Assembly: GCF_900113115.1 (NCBI RefSeq)
Contig: NZ_FOOF01000019.1
Coordinates: forward strand, 1 to 64,000
Direction: 5' to 3'
Origin: Duganella sp. CF458
GTDB taxonomy: Bacteria > Pseudomonadota > Gammaproteobacteria > Burkholderiales > Burkholderiaceae_D
DNA length: 64,000 nucleotides
Positions 9,892-18,520 of this stretch are shown piece after piece (within the stretch, counting starts at the first letter, position 1; each line of letters opens with the position of its first letter). The translations under genes and the position numbers were made by a program. The notes beneath the pieces were generated by a model, which saw only the letters and a program-made list of their open reading frames with translations, searched no databases and was not told the DNA's origin.

Positions 9892-10898
9892 TTGATTTGC
9901 TCCGCAAACTGCAGCACGCGGGCCGGCGGCATCATGCCGAGCTGGCGTGCCACGTCCATGTTGACGAGGTAAGAGTAAGCGCCCGGCGTTTCAATCGGAA
10001 GCGCGGCGGGCTTGACGCGATGGTACAGGATCCGGGCCGCTTTATGGGCAGTCAGTCGCCCGACATTCTGATAGCCAGCCACCAGGCCAAACAGCGCGCT
10101 GCCGTCGCGCAGGGCGACTTCGGCGGCGGAAAACACCGGCAGGCCAAGCGCCAGCGCGGTTTCCGTGACCAGGATGCGCTGGGAGGCAATGAAGCTGTCG
10201 GGGCCGATATAGATCAGCTGCGTCCTGTTTTCGGCGAAATCCGCCAGCATGCCGGGAATCGCGTCGGCGCGCGGTTGTCCCGCTGCGTCGAGCGGGACGG
10301 GGCGGGCATTGAATGCAGCGCCTGCACGAGCAGCCTCTGCCCGCATTTCGCGGATGGCCACTTTCGCGTTGACTTCATTGGGATTGAAGATCGCACCGAT
10401 GCGGTCGACGCGGCGGTAGCTTTGAATGGCGCTCATTTGCTGGCGCGCCGGCACCACGTGGCTGACGCCCGTCAGGTTGCGCCGGGACGAGGCCAGGCTT
10501 TGCGTCAGCCCGGCCGCAATCGGCGCCGATACCATGGTGAATACAATGGGGACATCAAACTCCCGGGCTGCCACGGCCATGGTGACCGGCGTGCCCCAGG
10601 TGTAGATCAGGTCTGCGCGCCAGGCGCGGGCCTCTTCCAGCAAGGCCGGCACGCGGCTGGCGTCCATGTCCACGCTGCGAACCATGAAGTCCGCTTGCAG
10701 CCGGTTGTCCTTGAACCATTGATGGAAGCCGGCTTCGACATCGGTCTCGCCGCGAAACAGGATCATATAAACGCGCGGAATAGGCGAATTGGCGCTGCGG
10801 GCGAGCGCGGCAGGCGCGATGGCCGCCAGCGGGGCGAACACTGCGGCGGCGCCGAGCAGGCGCCGGCGCCGGAACGATGGAGCCCGTTGGCCCGGCAT
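9888..10898 (-). CDS. ABC transporter substrate-binding protein (TrpX/PF04392 type), Tat signal
   Basis: The 336-residue protein starts with an arginine-rich signal (RRRRLLGAAAVFAP) that could direct Tat export. The mature part resembles the ABC_sub_bind family: RVYMILFRGETDVEAGF, DLIYTWGTPVTMAVA, IVFTMVSAPIAAGL, RIGAIFNPNE, and a closing segment on promotion of VNMDVARQLGM. These periplasmic proteins usually bind aromatic amino acids or similar small ligands and pair with a permease and ATPase. Neither partner is nearby, so this may be an orphan sensor-type binding protein. It lies two bases after mrcA and overlaps the PP2C gene, so a signalling role with the phosphatase is possible (inference). 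Confidence 0.8.
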   Translation of the reverse strand: MPGQRAPSFRRRRLLGAAAVFAPLAAIAPAALARSANSPIPRVYMILFRGETDVEAGFHQWFKDNRLQADFMVRSVDMDASRVPALLEEARAWRADLIYTWGTPVTMAVAAREFDVPIVFTMVSAPIAAGLTQSLASSRRNLTGVSHVVPARQQMSAIQSYRRVDRIGAIFNPNEVNAKVAIREMRAEAARAGAAFNARPVPLDAAGQPRADAIPGMLADFAENRTQLIYIGPDSFIASQRILVTETALALGLPVFSAAEVALRDGSALFGLVAGYQNVGRLTAHKAARILYHRVKPAALPIETPGAYSYLVNMDVARQLGMMPPARVLQFAEQIK

Positions 10899-10900
10899 GT

Positions 10901-13300
10901 TCAGGCCCCCACCGGGGCTTGCTGTGGCGGGACCTGCTGCAGCGCCGGCTGGGCCGGCTGGATTGGCACGGCCGGCGATGCCGGTGTCGCCGGGGGTTGC
11001 GGGGTGCCGTCGGCGGGCACCGGCTCCTCGCCTTCGTCCGGAAGTTCACCCATGTCGATCGCCAGGACGGTCGGGTCGTTGGCGTATTCTTCCAGCAGCC
11101 AGTCGCCGTTCAGCTGCACCACGCCTTCCGGCACCGGACGGTCGACCGGCGGGCGCTTCGGCAGCGCCGAGCGCATATAGTCCATCCAGATCGGCAGCGA
11201 CAGGGTGGCGCCGAACTCGCGGCCGCCCAGCGACTTCGGATCGTCGTAACCCATCCAGGCCACCGCCACCACGCCGCCGCCATAGCCGGCGAACCAGCCG
11301 TCGAAGGAATCGTTGGTGGTGCCGGTCTTGCCGGCCAGGTCAGGGCGACCCAGGCGGCCTGCGGCGGCGCCGGTACCGCTGCGCGCCACGTCGCGCATCA
11401 TGCTGTCGGTGATGAACACATTGCGTTCATCGAGCACCCGTTCGCCTGACGTGGCTGGAGCGGGAGGCTGGATGTCCATGATCGGCACGCCCTTGGAGTC
11501 GGTGACGCGCGAGATCAGGTATGGCGTGGCCCGGTAGCCGCCATTGGCGAATACCGCGTAGGCGCCGGCCAGCTGCAGCGGCGTGACGGCGCCGGTGCCC
11601 AATGCCATGGTGAAGTTCTTCGGGTGGCGCGACAGGTCGAAGCCGAAGCGGGCCAGGTAGGCGTGGGTGTCATCCAGGCCGGCGGCGCGCAGGATACGCA
11701 CCGAGGGGACGTTCTTCGACGCTGCCAGCGAGCGGCGCATGGTGACCTGGCCGTCGAACTTGCCGTCGTCGTTTTGCGGCTTCCACGGTTGGCCGATCGA
11801 ACTGCCCGGCAGTTCGATCGGCTCGTCGGCGATCACCGTGCCGGGGCCGAAGCCTTTGGCGACGGCGGCGGAATAGATGAAGGGCTTGATCGAGGAGCCG
11901 GGCTGGCGCCAGGCCTGCGTCACGTGGTTGAACTTTTGCAGGCCGTAGTCGAAACCGCCCACCATGGCCTGGTAGGCGCCGGTGTTGGCGTCCAGCGCCA
12001 CGAATGCGGCGGCGACCTGCGGCACCTGGGTGATGGCCCAGCCTTTCTTTTCAGTCTGCATGACGCGGATCACGGCACCGGGATGGATTGCCGTGGCAGG
12101 CTTGGCCTTGCTGGACAGCGCGGACGCGGCCAGTTTCAGGCCGTCGCCGCTGATCGACAGCACGTCGCCGTCCGAGGTTTCAGCCTTGACCAGGGTAGGG
12201 CTGGCTTCCAGCACCACGGCGGGGATCAGGCCATCGCTGACGACGCGCTTGCCCAGCACTTCGTCGATGGCATCGCCGCGCTCTTCCTCGTCGGCCGGCA
12301 GTTCGATATGGGCTTCCGGGCCGCGGTAGCCGTGGCGCTGGTCGTAGGCCACCACGTTGCGGCGCACCGAATCGTAGGCAGCGTCCTGGTCGCGCGACTG
12401 GATGGTGGTGTAGACGTTGATGCCCTTGGTGTAGCTCTCTTCCTTGAACTGCGCGAACACGGCCTGGCGCGCCAGTTCAGCCACGTATTCGGCATGGACG
12501 TCGAATGCCTGGCCGCGATGATTGACGTGAAGCTGTTCCTTCTTCGCTTTCTCGTATTGCGCTTCGGTGATGTAGTCGAGTTCGAACATGCGGCGCAGCA
12601 CCACTTGCTGGCGCGAGCGCGCTTTCTTCGGATTGACCGCAGGGTTGTTGCGCGAAGGATTTTGCGGCAGGCCGGCCAGCATCGCCGTTTCGGCAATCGA
12701 CAACTCCTTCAGCGATTTGCCGAAGTAAGCCTGGGCGGCGCTGGCGAAGCCGTAGGAGCGCTGGCCCAGGTAGATATTGTTCATGTACAGTTCAAGGATC
12801 TTGTCCTTGTCCAGCGCATCCTCGATGCGATAGGCCAGCATGGCCTCGGCCAGCTTGCGCGAGATGAATTTGTCTTTGCTCAGGTAGAAATCGCGCGCCA
12901 CCTGCATGGTGATGGTCGAACCGCCCTGGCGGAAGCTGCCGCGCAGGTTGGCGCGGGCGGCGCCCAGCACGCGTACCCAGTCGATGCCGCCGTGCTCGTA
13001 GAAACGCGAGTCTTCAATCGCCAGCACGGCCTTCTTCATCAGGTCCGGCACTTCGGCAATCGGCGTGAAATCGCGGTGCTCTTCACCGAACTCGCCGATC
13101 AGCACCTTGTCAGCCGTGTAAATGCGCAGCGGGATCTTGGGACGGTAATCGGTGACCGCTTCCAGCGTTGGCAGGTTGGGGCGGATCACGAAGGCCGCGT
13201 AACATGCCAGGGCAATGCCGCCCGCAAGGGTGGCGAGGCCCGCGCCGACACCGGCGCGAATGACGTTACGGCGGTTCAGCCAGGAAGGACGATTGATCAA
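10901..13300 (-). CDS. mrcA: Penicillin-binding protein 1A (bifunctional transglycosylase/transpeptidase)
   Basis: This class A PBP polymerises and cross-links peptidoglycan at the inner membrane. The 799-residue product has a membrane anchor (about residues 18-38) and a GT51 transglycosylase domain: EDSRFYEHGGIDW with the catalytic Glu, GGSTITMQVARD, and KILELYMNNIYLGQ. An OB-like insert of PBP1A type follows. The transpeptidase domain has SSIKP (SxxK serine), SKN, and KTGTTNDSFDGW. The C-terminal tail is rich in Pro, Gln and Ala and probably disordered. It is transcribed away from the OPT transporter gene; the 108-base gap at 13301-13408 must hold both promoters, which I could not define. 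Confidence 0.96.
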   Translation of the reverse strand: MINRPSWLNRRNVIRAGVGAGLATLAGGIALACYAAFVIRPNLPTLEAVTDYRPKIPLRIYTADKVLIGEFGEEHRDFTPIAEVPDLMKKAVLAIEDSRFYEHGGIDWVRVLGAARANLRGSFRQGGSTITMQVARDFYLSKDKFISRKLAEAMLAYRIEDALDKDKILELYMNNIYLGQRSYGFASAAQAYFGKSLKELSIAETAMLAGLPQNPSRNNPAVNPKKARSRQQVVLRRMFELDYITEAQYEKAKKEQLHVNHRGQAFDVHAEYVAELARQAVFAQFKEESYTKGINVYTTIQSRDQDAAYDSVRRNVVAYDQRHGYRGPEAHIELPADEEERGDAIDEVLGKRVVSDGLIPAVVLEASPTLVKAETSDGDVLSISGDGLKLAASALSSKAKPATAIHPGAVIRVMQTEKKGWAITQVPQVAAAFVALDANTGAYQAMVGGFDYGLQKFNHVTQAWRQPGSSIKPFIYSAAVAKGFGPGTVIADEPIELPGSSIGQPWKPQNDDGKFDGQVTMRRSLAASKNVPSVRILRAAGLDDTHAYLARFGFDLSRHPKNFTMALGTGAVTPLQLAGAYAVFANGGYRATPYLISRVTDSKGVPIMDIQPPAPATSGERVLDERNVFITDSMMRDVARSGTGAAAGRLGRPDLAGKTGTTNDSFDGWFAGYGGGVVAVAWMGYDDPKSLGGREFGATLSLPIWMDYMRSALPKRPPVDRPVPEGVVQLNGDWLLEEYANDPTVLAIDMGELPDEGEEPVPADGTPQPPATPASPAVPIQPAQPALQQVPPQQAPVGA

Positions 13301-13408
13301 ATCAGCTCTTTCGGTTGCTAAGTCGAGGGCATTATAGACTACTCGATAGTTGCTACTTCATTGCTAGATATGCCATAGTCCTAGGTGTTTTAGTCTAAAA
13401 GGATTTAC

Positions 13409-15640
13409 GTGTTCCGTCCCTATATACCCGACCAGGCGCGGCTGCCGGAGATGACTTTCCGCGCCTTGTTCCTCGGTACCTTGCTGGGCATGGTGTTTGG
13501 CGCTTCTTCGCTGTACCTGGTGCTGAAAGTCGGCCTGACTGTCAGCGCATCGATTCCCGTGGCGGTCATTGCGATCACCTTCTTCGGCCTGGCCAGGAAA
13601 ATGGGCGGCAAGGACGCCAGCATCCTGGAGAACAGCATCGCGCAGACCGCCGGTTCGGCGGGGGAATCGATTGCCTTCGGCCTGGGCGTGACCATGCCGG
13701 CGATCCTGATCCTGGGCTTCGAGCTGGAGATCTGGCGCGTGATGCTGGTGGGCGTGCTGGGCGGCTTGCTGGGCATCCTGATGATGATCCCGATGCGCCG
13801 CACCATGATCGTGGACCAGCACCACGAGCTCAAATTCCCGGAGGGGACGGCCTGCGCCGAGGTGCTGAAGGCCGCGGCCAGCGATTCTTCGCGCCAGGCG
13901 GCCGGCGAGCCATTGCAGGGTGAATCGGAAGCGGCGCGCGATGCGCGTCGCCGGGCACGGCTGATTTTCGGCGGCTTCGGCATCGGGCTGCTGTACAAGG
14001 CCCTCAACGTCTCGTTCAAGGGATGGAAGGATACGCCGGACGTTGTGCTGGGCGCTCCCCTGAAGGGCGGCTCGATCGGCGCCGAAGTCTCGCCCGAACT
14101 ACTGGGCGTGGGCTACATCATCGGCCCGCGCATCGCGCTGACCATGACTGCGGGCGGTGTGCTGTCATACCTGCTGCTGATCCCGATGATCAAGTTCTTC
14201 GGCGACCCGCTGAGCACCATCCTGGCGCCGGGCACCATGCTGATTTCGGCAATGGGGCCGGACGATGTGCGCGGCGCATATATCCTGTACATCGGTGCCG
14301 GCGCCGTGGCCGCCGGTGGCCTGATCGCGCTACTGCGTGCGATGCCGATGATCTGGCGCAGCCTGGCGGCTGGCTTGTCGGGCGTGGGCAAGGGCAGCAA
14401 GGCGGACGTTACGCGCCGCACCGAGCAGGACATTCCGATGAAGTGGGTGGTGATCGGTTGCCTGGCCCTGATCGCTGTGATCACCGCCGCCGCCCCGCTG
14501 CACATGAATTTGCTGGGCGCCTTGCTGATCCTGGTGTTTGGCTTCCTGTTCTCCACGGTATCGTCGCGCCTGACCGGCGAAATCGGCTCGTCCTCGAATC
14601 CGACTTCGGGCATGGCGGTGGCAACGCTGCTGTTCACCTGCCTGATCTTCCTGATGGTCGGCTGGACCGGCGGCCAGTACTATGTCACCGCCTTGTCGGT
14701 TGGCGCCATTGTCTGCATCGCCTCGGCCAACGCGGGCACCGTATCGCAGGACTTGAAGACCGGCTTCCTGGTCGGCTCCACGCCGCGCCTGCAGCAGTAT
14801 GCCATGCTGGTTGGTTCGCTGGCGTCGGCCCTGCTGCTTGGCCCGATCCTGCTGCAGCTGAATAGTTCCAGCACGGTGTACGTTCCGGCGGCCCAGGTTG
14901 CCCCGGGCCTGGCGACCGATGCTTCCCGGCTGGCGGTTACTGCACGCCTCGACGGCCCGCAAGCTGCCGGCGACAGCGCCAGCTACAAGGTCTGGCAGAA
15001 GCCGGATGCGCAGGGTGGCCCGGAAGGCAAGTACCTGGTCGCGCCGGACGGCAAGGCGGTCTGGTTCGTCGATCCCGGCATCAACGGCACGCACCACAAG
15101 CGTCCCGATGGCACCGAGGTGCGCAAATACGATGCGCCCAAGGCGGTGCTGGTGTCCTACATCATCAAGGGTATCCTTGACCAGCAGTTGCCGTGGACGC
15201 TGGTGATGCTGGGCGTGATGATCGCCTTGGTGCTTGAAATGTCGGGCGTGCAGTCGCTCTCGTTTGCAGTGGGGGTTTACCTGCCGCTGTCGGCCACGCT
15301 GCCGATTGCGGTCGGCGGCGTGCTGCGCTGGCTGGCGGACCGCCGCAACAACAAGCTGCCGCAATACGCCGGGATGAGCGAGGAAGAGCTGCAGGCCGCG
15401 GGCGACCGCAGCGAGGGCGTGCTGCTGGCATCCGGCTATATCGCAGGCGGCGCCTTGGCCGGCATCGTGATCGCGATCACCGCGGGCGTAATGACCAACT
15501 TCGATGCTGCGGTCACCGCGTGGGCGGAAAGCAGCAACCCATTCTTCAGCGGGCCGATGGCCGATTTGCTGTCCTTGCTGCCTTATGCTGTAATCATGGG
15601 GCTGCTCTTGTGGGCGGCGCGGGAAAAATCCACACCTTAA
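13409..15640 (+). CDS. OPT-family oligopeptide transporter
   Basis: The 743-residue product is a polytopic inner-membrane protein of the oligopeptide transporter superfamily, which imports small peptides or related metal chelates by cation symport. Many hydrophobic helices are visible. The opening has FRALFLGTLLGMVFGASSLYLVLKVG, and NSIAQTAGSAGESIAFG and EIGSSSNPTSGMAVATLLF are typical family segments. A soluble loop of about 110 residues (14880-15150) near the C-terminal third contains YKVWQKPDAQGG and likely faces the periplasm. The start is GTG at 13409 behind AAAAGGA. The gene sits 13 bases upstream of an exported amidohydrolase, so the pair probably imports and degrades peptides. Confidence 0.9.
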   Translation: MFRPYIPDQARLPEMTFRALFLGTLLGMVFGASSLYLVLKVGLTVSASIPVAVIAITFFGLARKMGGKDASILENSIAQTAGSAGESIAFGLGVTMPAILILGFELEIWRVMLVGVLGGLLGILMMIPMRRTMIVDQHHELKFPEGTACAEVLKAAASDSSRQAAGEPLQGESEAARDARRRARLIFGGFGIGLLYKALNVSFKGWKDTPDVVLGAPLKGGSIGAEVSPELLGVGYIIGPRIALTMTAGGVLSYLLLIPMIKFFGDPLSTILAPGTMLISAMGPDDVRGAYILYIGAGAVAAGGLIALLRAMPMIWRSLAAGLSGVGKGSKADVTRRTEQDIPMKWVVIGCLALIAVITAAAPLHMNLLGALLILVFGFLFSTVSSRLTGEIGSSSNPTSGMAVATLLFTCLIFLMVGWTGGQYYVTALSVGAIVCIASANAGTVSQDLKTGFLVGSTPRLQQYAMLVGSLASALLLGPILLQLNSSSTVYVPAAQVAPGLATDASRLAVTARLDGPQAAGDSASYKVWQKPDAQGGPEGKYLVAPDGKAVWFVDPGINGTHHKRPDGTEVRKYDAPKAVLVSYIIKGILDQQLPWTLVMLGVMIALVLEMSGVQSLSFAVGVYLPLSATLPIAVGGVLRWLADRRNNKLPQYAGMSEEELQAAGDRSEGVLLASGYIAGGALAGIVIAITAGVMTNFDAAVTAWAESSNPFFSGPMADLLSLLPYAVIMGLLLWAAREKSTP

Positions 15641-15653
15641 AGGAGGCTGGGCG

Positions 15654-16931
15654 ATGAGGAAACTGGGAGCAGCGGGCCTGCTGCTGGCAATGGGAGCGGC
15701 GAATGCCGCCACGCAGACTGTCAATTGCGGCCGCCTGCTGGACGTAAAGGCCGGCGTATGGCGCGAGAATGTCACGCTCCACATCGAGAATGGCGTTGTG
15801 AAGGCGATCGAGCCGGCCAAGGGCAAGGCGGACGTGGACCTGGGCTCAATGTCCTGCATGCCCGGCTTCATCGACATGCACGTGCACCTGACCAGCCAGA
15901 CCCAGCCCCAGGTCGAAGCCCTGCGCGGCCAGATGACGCTGGACGCCATCGACCGTGCCTACGATTCGGTCGCCTTTGCCGAACGCACGCTCAAGGCCGG
16001 CTTCACCACGGTGCGCGACCTGGGCGCCAATGAGGGCCTGAATATCGCCATGAAGCGCGCCATCAACAGCGGCGCCATTGTCGGCCCACGCATGTTCACC
16101 TCCGGCAAAGCCATCGCCACCACCGGCGGCCATGGCGACCCAAGCAACGGCAGATCGCGCGAATTGCGCCACCTGCACGGCACACCGGGCCCGGACGAAG
16201 GAGTGGTCAATAGCCCTGACGAAGCCCGACAGGCCGTGCGTGCGCGCTACCAGGAAGGTGCCGACGTCATCAAGATTACGGCCACAGGCGGCGTCCTGAG
16301 CCAGGCCAGCAGCGGCATGAATTCGCAGTTTGACGACGCGGAATTGAAGGCGCTGATCGCCGCGGCGAGGGATTACGGCTTCAAGGTTGCGGCACACGCC
16401 CACGGCGCGGAAGGGATGAAACGCGCGCTGAAAGCCGGCGTGGACTCGATCGAGCACGGCACCTTCATGGACGACGAGACGATCGCCCTGTTCAAGAAAA
16501 CCGGCGGCTGGTACGTACCCACCATCAGTGCGGGCCGATATGTCGCCGACAAGTCCAGGGAGCCCGGTTATTATTCGCCGCTGGTGCGTCCGAAAGCGGC
16601 TGCCATCGGCCCCCAAATCCAGGGCACTTTCGCGCGCGCCTACAAGGCCGGCGTGAAGATCGCCTTCGGCACCGACGCCGGCGTGTTCCCGCATGGCGAG
16701 AATGCCAAGGAATTCGCCTATATGGTGGAGGCGGGCATGCCAGCCTTGGAGGCAATCCGTTCCGCCACGCTCGGCGCCGCATCGCTGCTGGGACAGTCCA
16801 GCCGCCTCGGTTCGCTGGAGCCAGGATTTGCGGCCGACATCGTGGCGGTTGCGGGCGATCCATTGAAAGACATCACCCTGCTGCAGAAGGTAGGATTCGT
16901 GATGAAAGAAGGCGTCGTTTATAAACAGTAG
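15654..16931 (+). CDS. Exported amidohydrolase, Xaa-Pro dipeptidase-like
   Basis: The 425-residue protein has a signal peptide (residues 1-19, cut near ANAATQ) and an amidohydrolase TIM-barrel. Metal ligands are visible in order: GFIDMHVHL (HxH), the lysine in [12 protein letters not shown] that is usually carboxylated, AAHAHG and IEHGTF histidines, and FGTDAG with the catalytic aspartate. The subgroup with this layout includes periplasmic prolidases and arginine carboxypeptidase-like enzymes. The close upstream OPT transporter fits dipeptide or N-acyl amino acid hydrolysis. Exact substrate cannot be read from the sequence. An AAAGGAGG ribosome-binding site precedes the ATG. Confidence 0.88.
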   Translation: MRKLGAAGLLLAMGAANAATQTVNCGRLLDVKAGVWRENVTLHIENGVVKAIEPAKGKADVDLGSMSCMPGFIDMHVHLTSQTQPQVEALRGQMTLDAIDRAYDSVAFAERTLKAGFTTVRDLGANEGLNIAMKRAINSGAIVGPRMFTSGKAIATTGGHGDPSNGRSRELRHLHGTPGPDEGVVNSPDEARQAVRARYQEGADVIKITATGGVLSQASSGMNSQFDDAELKALIAAARDYGFKVAAHAHGAEGMKRALKAGVDSIEHGTFMDDETIALFKKTGGWYVPTISAGRYVADKSREPGYYSPLVRPKAAAIGPQIQGTFARAYKAGVKIAFGTDAGVFPHGENAKEFAYMVEAGMPALEAIRSATLGAASLLGQSSRLGSLEPGFAADIVAVAGDPLKDITLLQKVGFVMKEGVVYKQ

Positions 16932-16942
16932 TCGGGGAGCGC

Positions 16943-18454
16943 ATGGCGGACGTAGATTGCGATGTACTGGTAGTTGGCGGCGGGATTAACGGGGCGGGCA
17001 TCGCGCGCGATGCGGCGGGCCGCGGCCTGTGCGTCGTATTGTGCGAGAAGGACGACCTGGCGTCGCATACCTCGTCCGCTTCCACCAAGTTGATTCACGG
17101 CGGCTTGCGCTACCTGGAATACTATGAATTCCGGCTGGTGCGCAAAGCCCTGGCCGAACGTGAAGTGCTGTTGCGCAGTGCGCCGCACATCATGTGGCCA
17201 TTGCGTTTCGTGATGCCGCATGACGCGGGTCAGCGGCCGGCACTGCTGATACGCGCGGGCCTGTTCCTGTACGACATGCTGGCCAAGCGTGAGCTGCTGC
17301 CAGGTTCGCGCGGCATCGACCTGCGACGCCACCCGGCGGGGCGGCCGTTGAAAGAGTCCTTCAGTGCCGGCTTCGAATATTCCGATGGCTGGGTCGACGA
17401 CGCCAGGCTGGTTGTGCTGAATGCCATGGACGCTTGTGCCAAAGGCGCCTGCATCCTGACCCGCACCAGTTGCGTTGGCGTTGAGCGCCACGCCGACCAC
17501 TGGGTAGCCACGCTGCGCAAGGCCGACGGTACCGAGAAGCGCATCACCGCCCGGGCGGTGGTTAATGCCGCCGGTCCTTGGGCGCAGTCCTTCATCCAGT
17601 CGGCGGGCGGCAAGCAGCAGTCACGCAACCTGCGCCTGGTCAAAGGCAGCCATATCGTGGTGCGCCGCATCTTCGAGCATGACCAGGCCTATATATTCCA
17701 GAACAAGGATGGCCGCATCGTGTTTGCCATCCCGTATGAACGTGAATTCACATTGATCGGCACGACCGACCTCGAATACAAGGGCGATCCGCAGCGCGTA
17801 GCGATTGAAGAAAGCGAGATCCGCTACCTGTGCGAGCTGGCCAGCGGCTACTTCCGCGAACCGGTGCGCCCGGCCGATGTGGTCTGGACCTACGCCGGCG
17901 TGCGCCCATTGCTGGAGGACGCGGCGTCCGATGCGAAAGCCGTGACGCGCGACTACTTCCTGGAAATCGACAAGGAAGGCGCGCCGCTGCTGAACATCTT
18001 CGGCGGCAAGATCACGACGTTCCGCAAGCTGGCCGAAGACGCAACGGACATTCTATGCAAGACGCTCGGCCGGCCCGAGAAAAGCTGGACCGAAAAGGCA
18101 TGCCTGCCAGGCGGCGACCTGTTTGGCGCCGTGCCGCAGAACCGCTCGGTGCTCGAATTTTGCGCCTGGGCCGCCGCGGTGCAGGTGAAGTACGACTGGC
18201 TGCCGCAGGAGCTGGTGAAGCGTTATGTGCGCGCATATGGCACGCGGGTCCATACGCTGCTCGAAGGTTGCGCTTCGGTGGCCGACATGGGGGAGGAAAT
18301 CCTGCCTGGTGTGTACGCAGCCGAAGTGAACTACCTACGCCGCAAGGAATGGGCGGTCAGCGCGGCGGACATCCTGTGGCGCCGCTCCAAGCTCGGACTA
18401 CACTTGCCGGCAGGCGCCGAAGCCAGGCTCGACGCCTGGCTGGCAGCGAACTGA
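16943..18454 (+). CDS. glpD: Aerobic glycerol-3-phosphate dehydrogenase GlpD
   Basis: GlpD is an FAD enzyme at the inner membrane that oxidises glycerol-3-phosphate to dihydroxyacetone phosphate and passes electrons to quinone. The 503-residue length is typical. The N-terminus has the dinucleotide-binding motif VLVVGGGINGAGIARDAAGRG, then SSASTKLIHGGLRYLE, a family signature. FALIGTTDLEYKGDP, TYAGVRPLLED and NIFGGKITTFRKLAE follow, and the C-terminal domain is intact. The gene starts 11 bases after the amidohydrolase, behind GGGGAG, and is followed by a strong terminator. No other glycerol genes are in view. Confidence 0.96.
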   Translation: MADVDCDVLVVGGGINGAGIARDAAGRGLCVVLCEKDDLASHTSSASTKLIHGGLRYLEYYEFRLVRKALAEREVLLRSAPHIMWPLRFVMPHDAGQRPALLIRAGLFLYDMLAKRELLPGSRGIDLRRHPAGRPLKESFSAGFEYSDGWVDDARLVVLNAMDACAKGACILTRTSCVGVERHADHWVATLRKADGTEKRITARAVVNAAGPWAQSFIQSAGGKQQSRNLRLVKGSHIVVRRIFEHDQAYIFQNKDGRIVFAIPYEREFTLIGTTDLEYKGDPQRVAIEESEIRYLCELASGYFREPVRPADVVWTYAGVRPLLEDAASDAKAVTRDYFLEIDKEGAPLLNIFGGKITTFRKLAEDATDILCKTLGRPEKSWTEKACLPGGDLFGAVPQNRSVLEFCAWAAAVQVKYDWLPQELVKRYVRAYGTRVHTLLEGCASVADMGEEILPGVYAAEVNYLRRKEWAVSAADILWRRSKLGLHLPAGAEARLDAWLAAN

Positions 18455-18456
18455 AA

Positions 18457-18486
18457 CAAAAAAGGCAGCCGAGGCTGCCTTTTTTG
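18457..18486 (+). terminator. Rho-independent terminator after glpD
   Basis: AAAAGGCAGCC, a two-base loop, then GGCTGCC followed by six T residues, directly behind the glpD stop. The A tract before the stem may let it act in both directions. Confidence 0.9.
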
Positions 18487-18493
18487 TTGCCTG

Positions 18494-18520
18494 AAAAATG
18501 GGGTACGTCCCCATTTTTTT
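18494..18520. terminator. Bidirectional terminator between glpD and the POT gene
   Basis: A second hairpin, ATGGGG / CCCCAT around TACGT, flanked by A5 on the left and T7 on the right. It ends inside the stop region of the convergent POT transporter gene, so it most likely serves that gene on the minus strand. Confidence 0.8.

Noticed and set aside
11624-13321. Long open frame opposite mrcA
   Set aside because: Antisense shadow; the PBP motifs lie on the minus strand.
14330-15949. 539-codon open frame opposite the OPT and amidohydrolase genes
   Set aside because: Spans two real genes in antisense, with His/Gln-rich nonsense composition.
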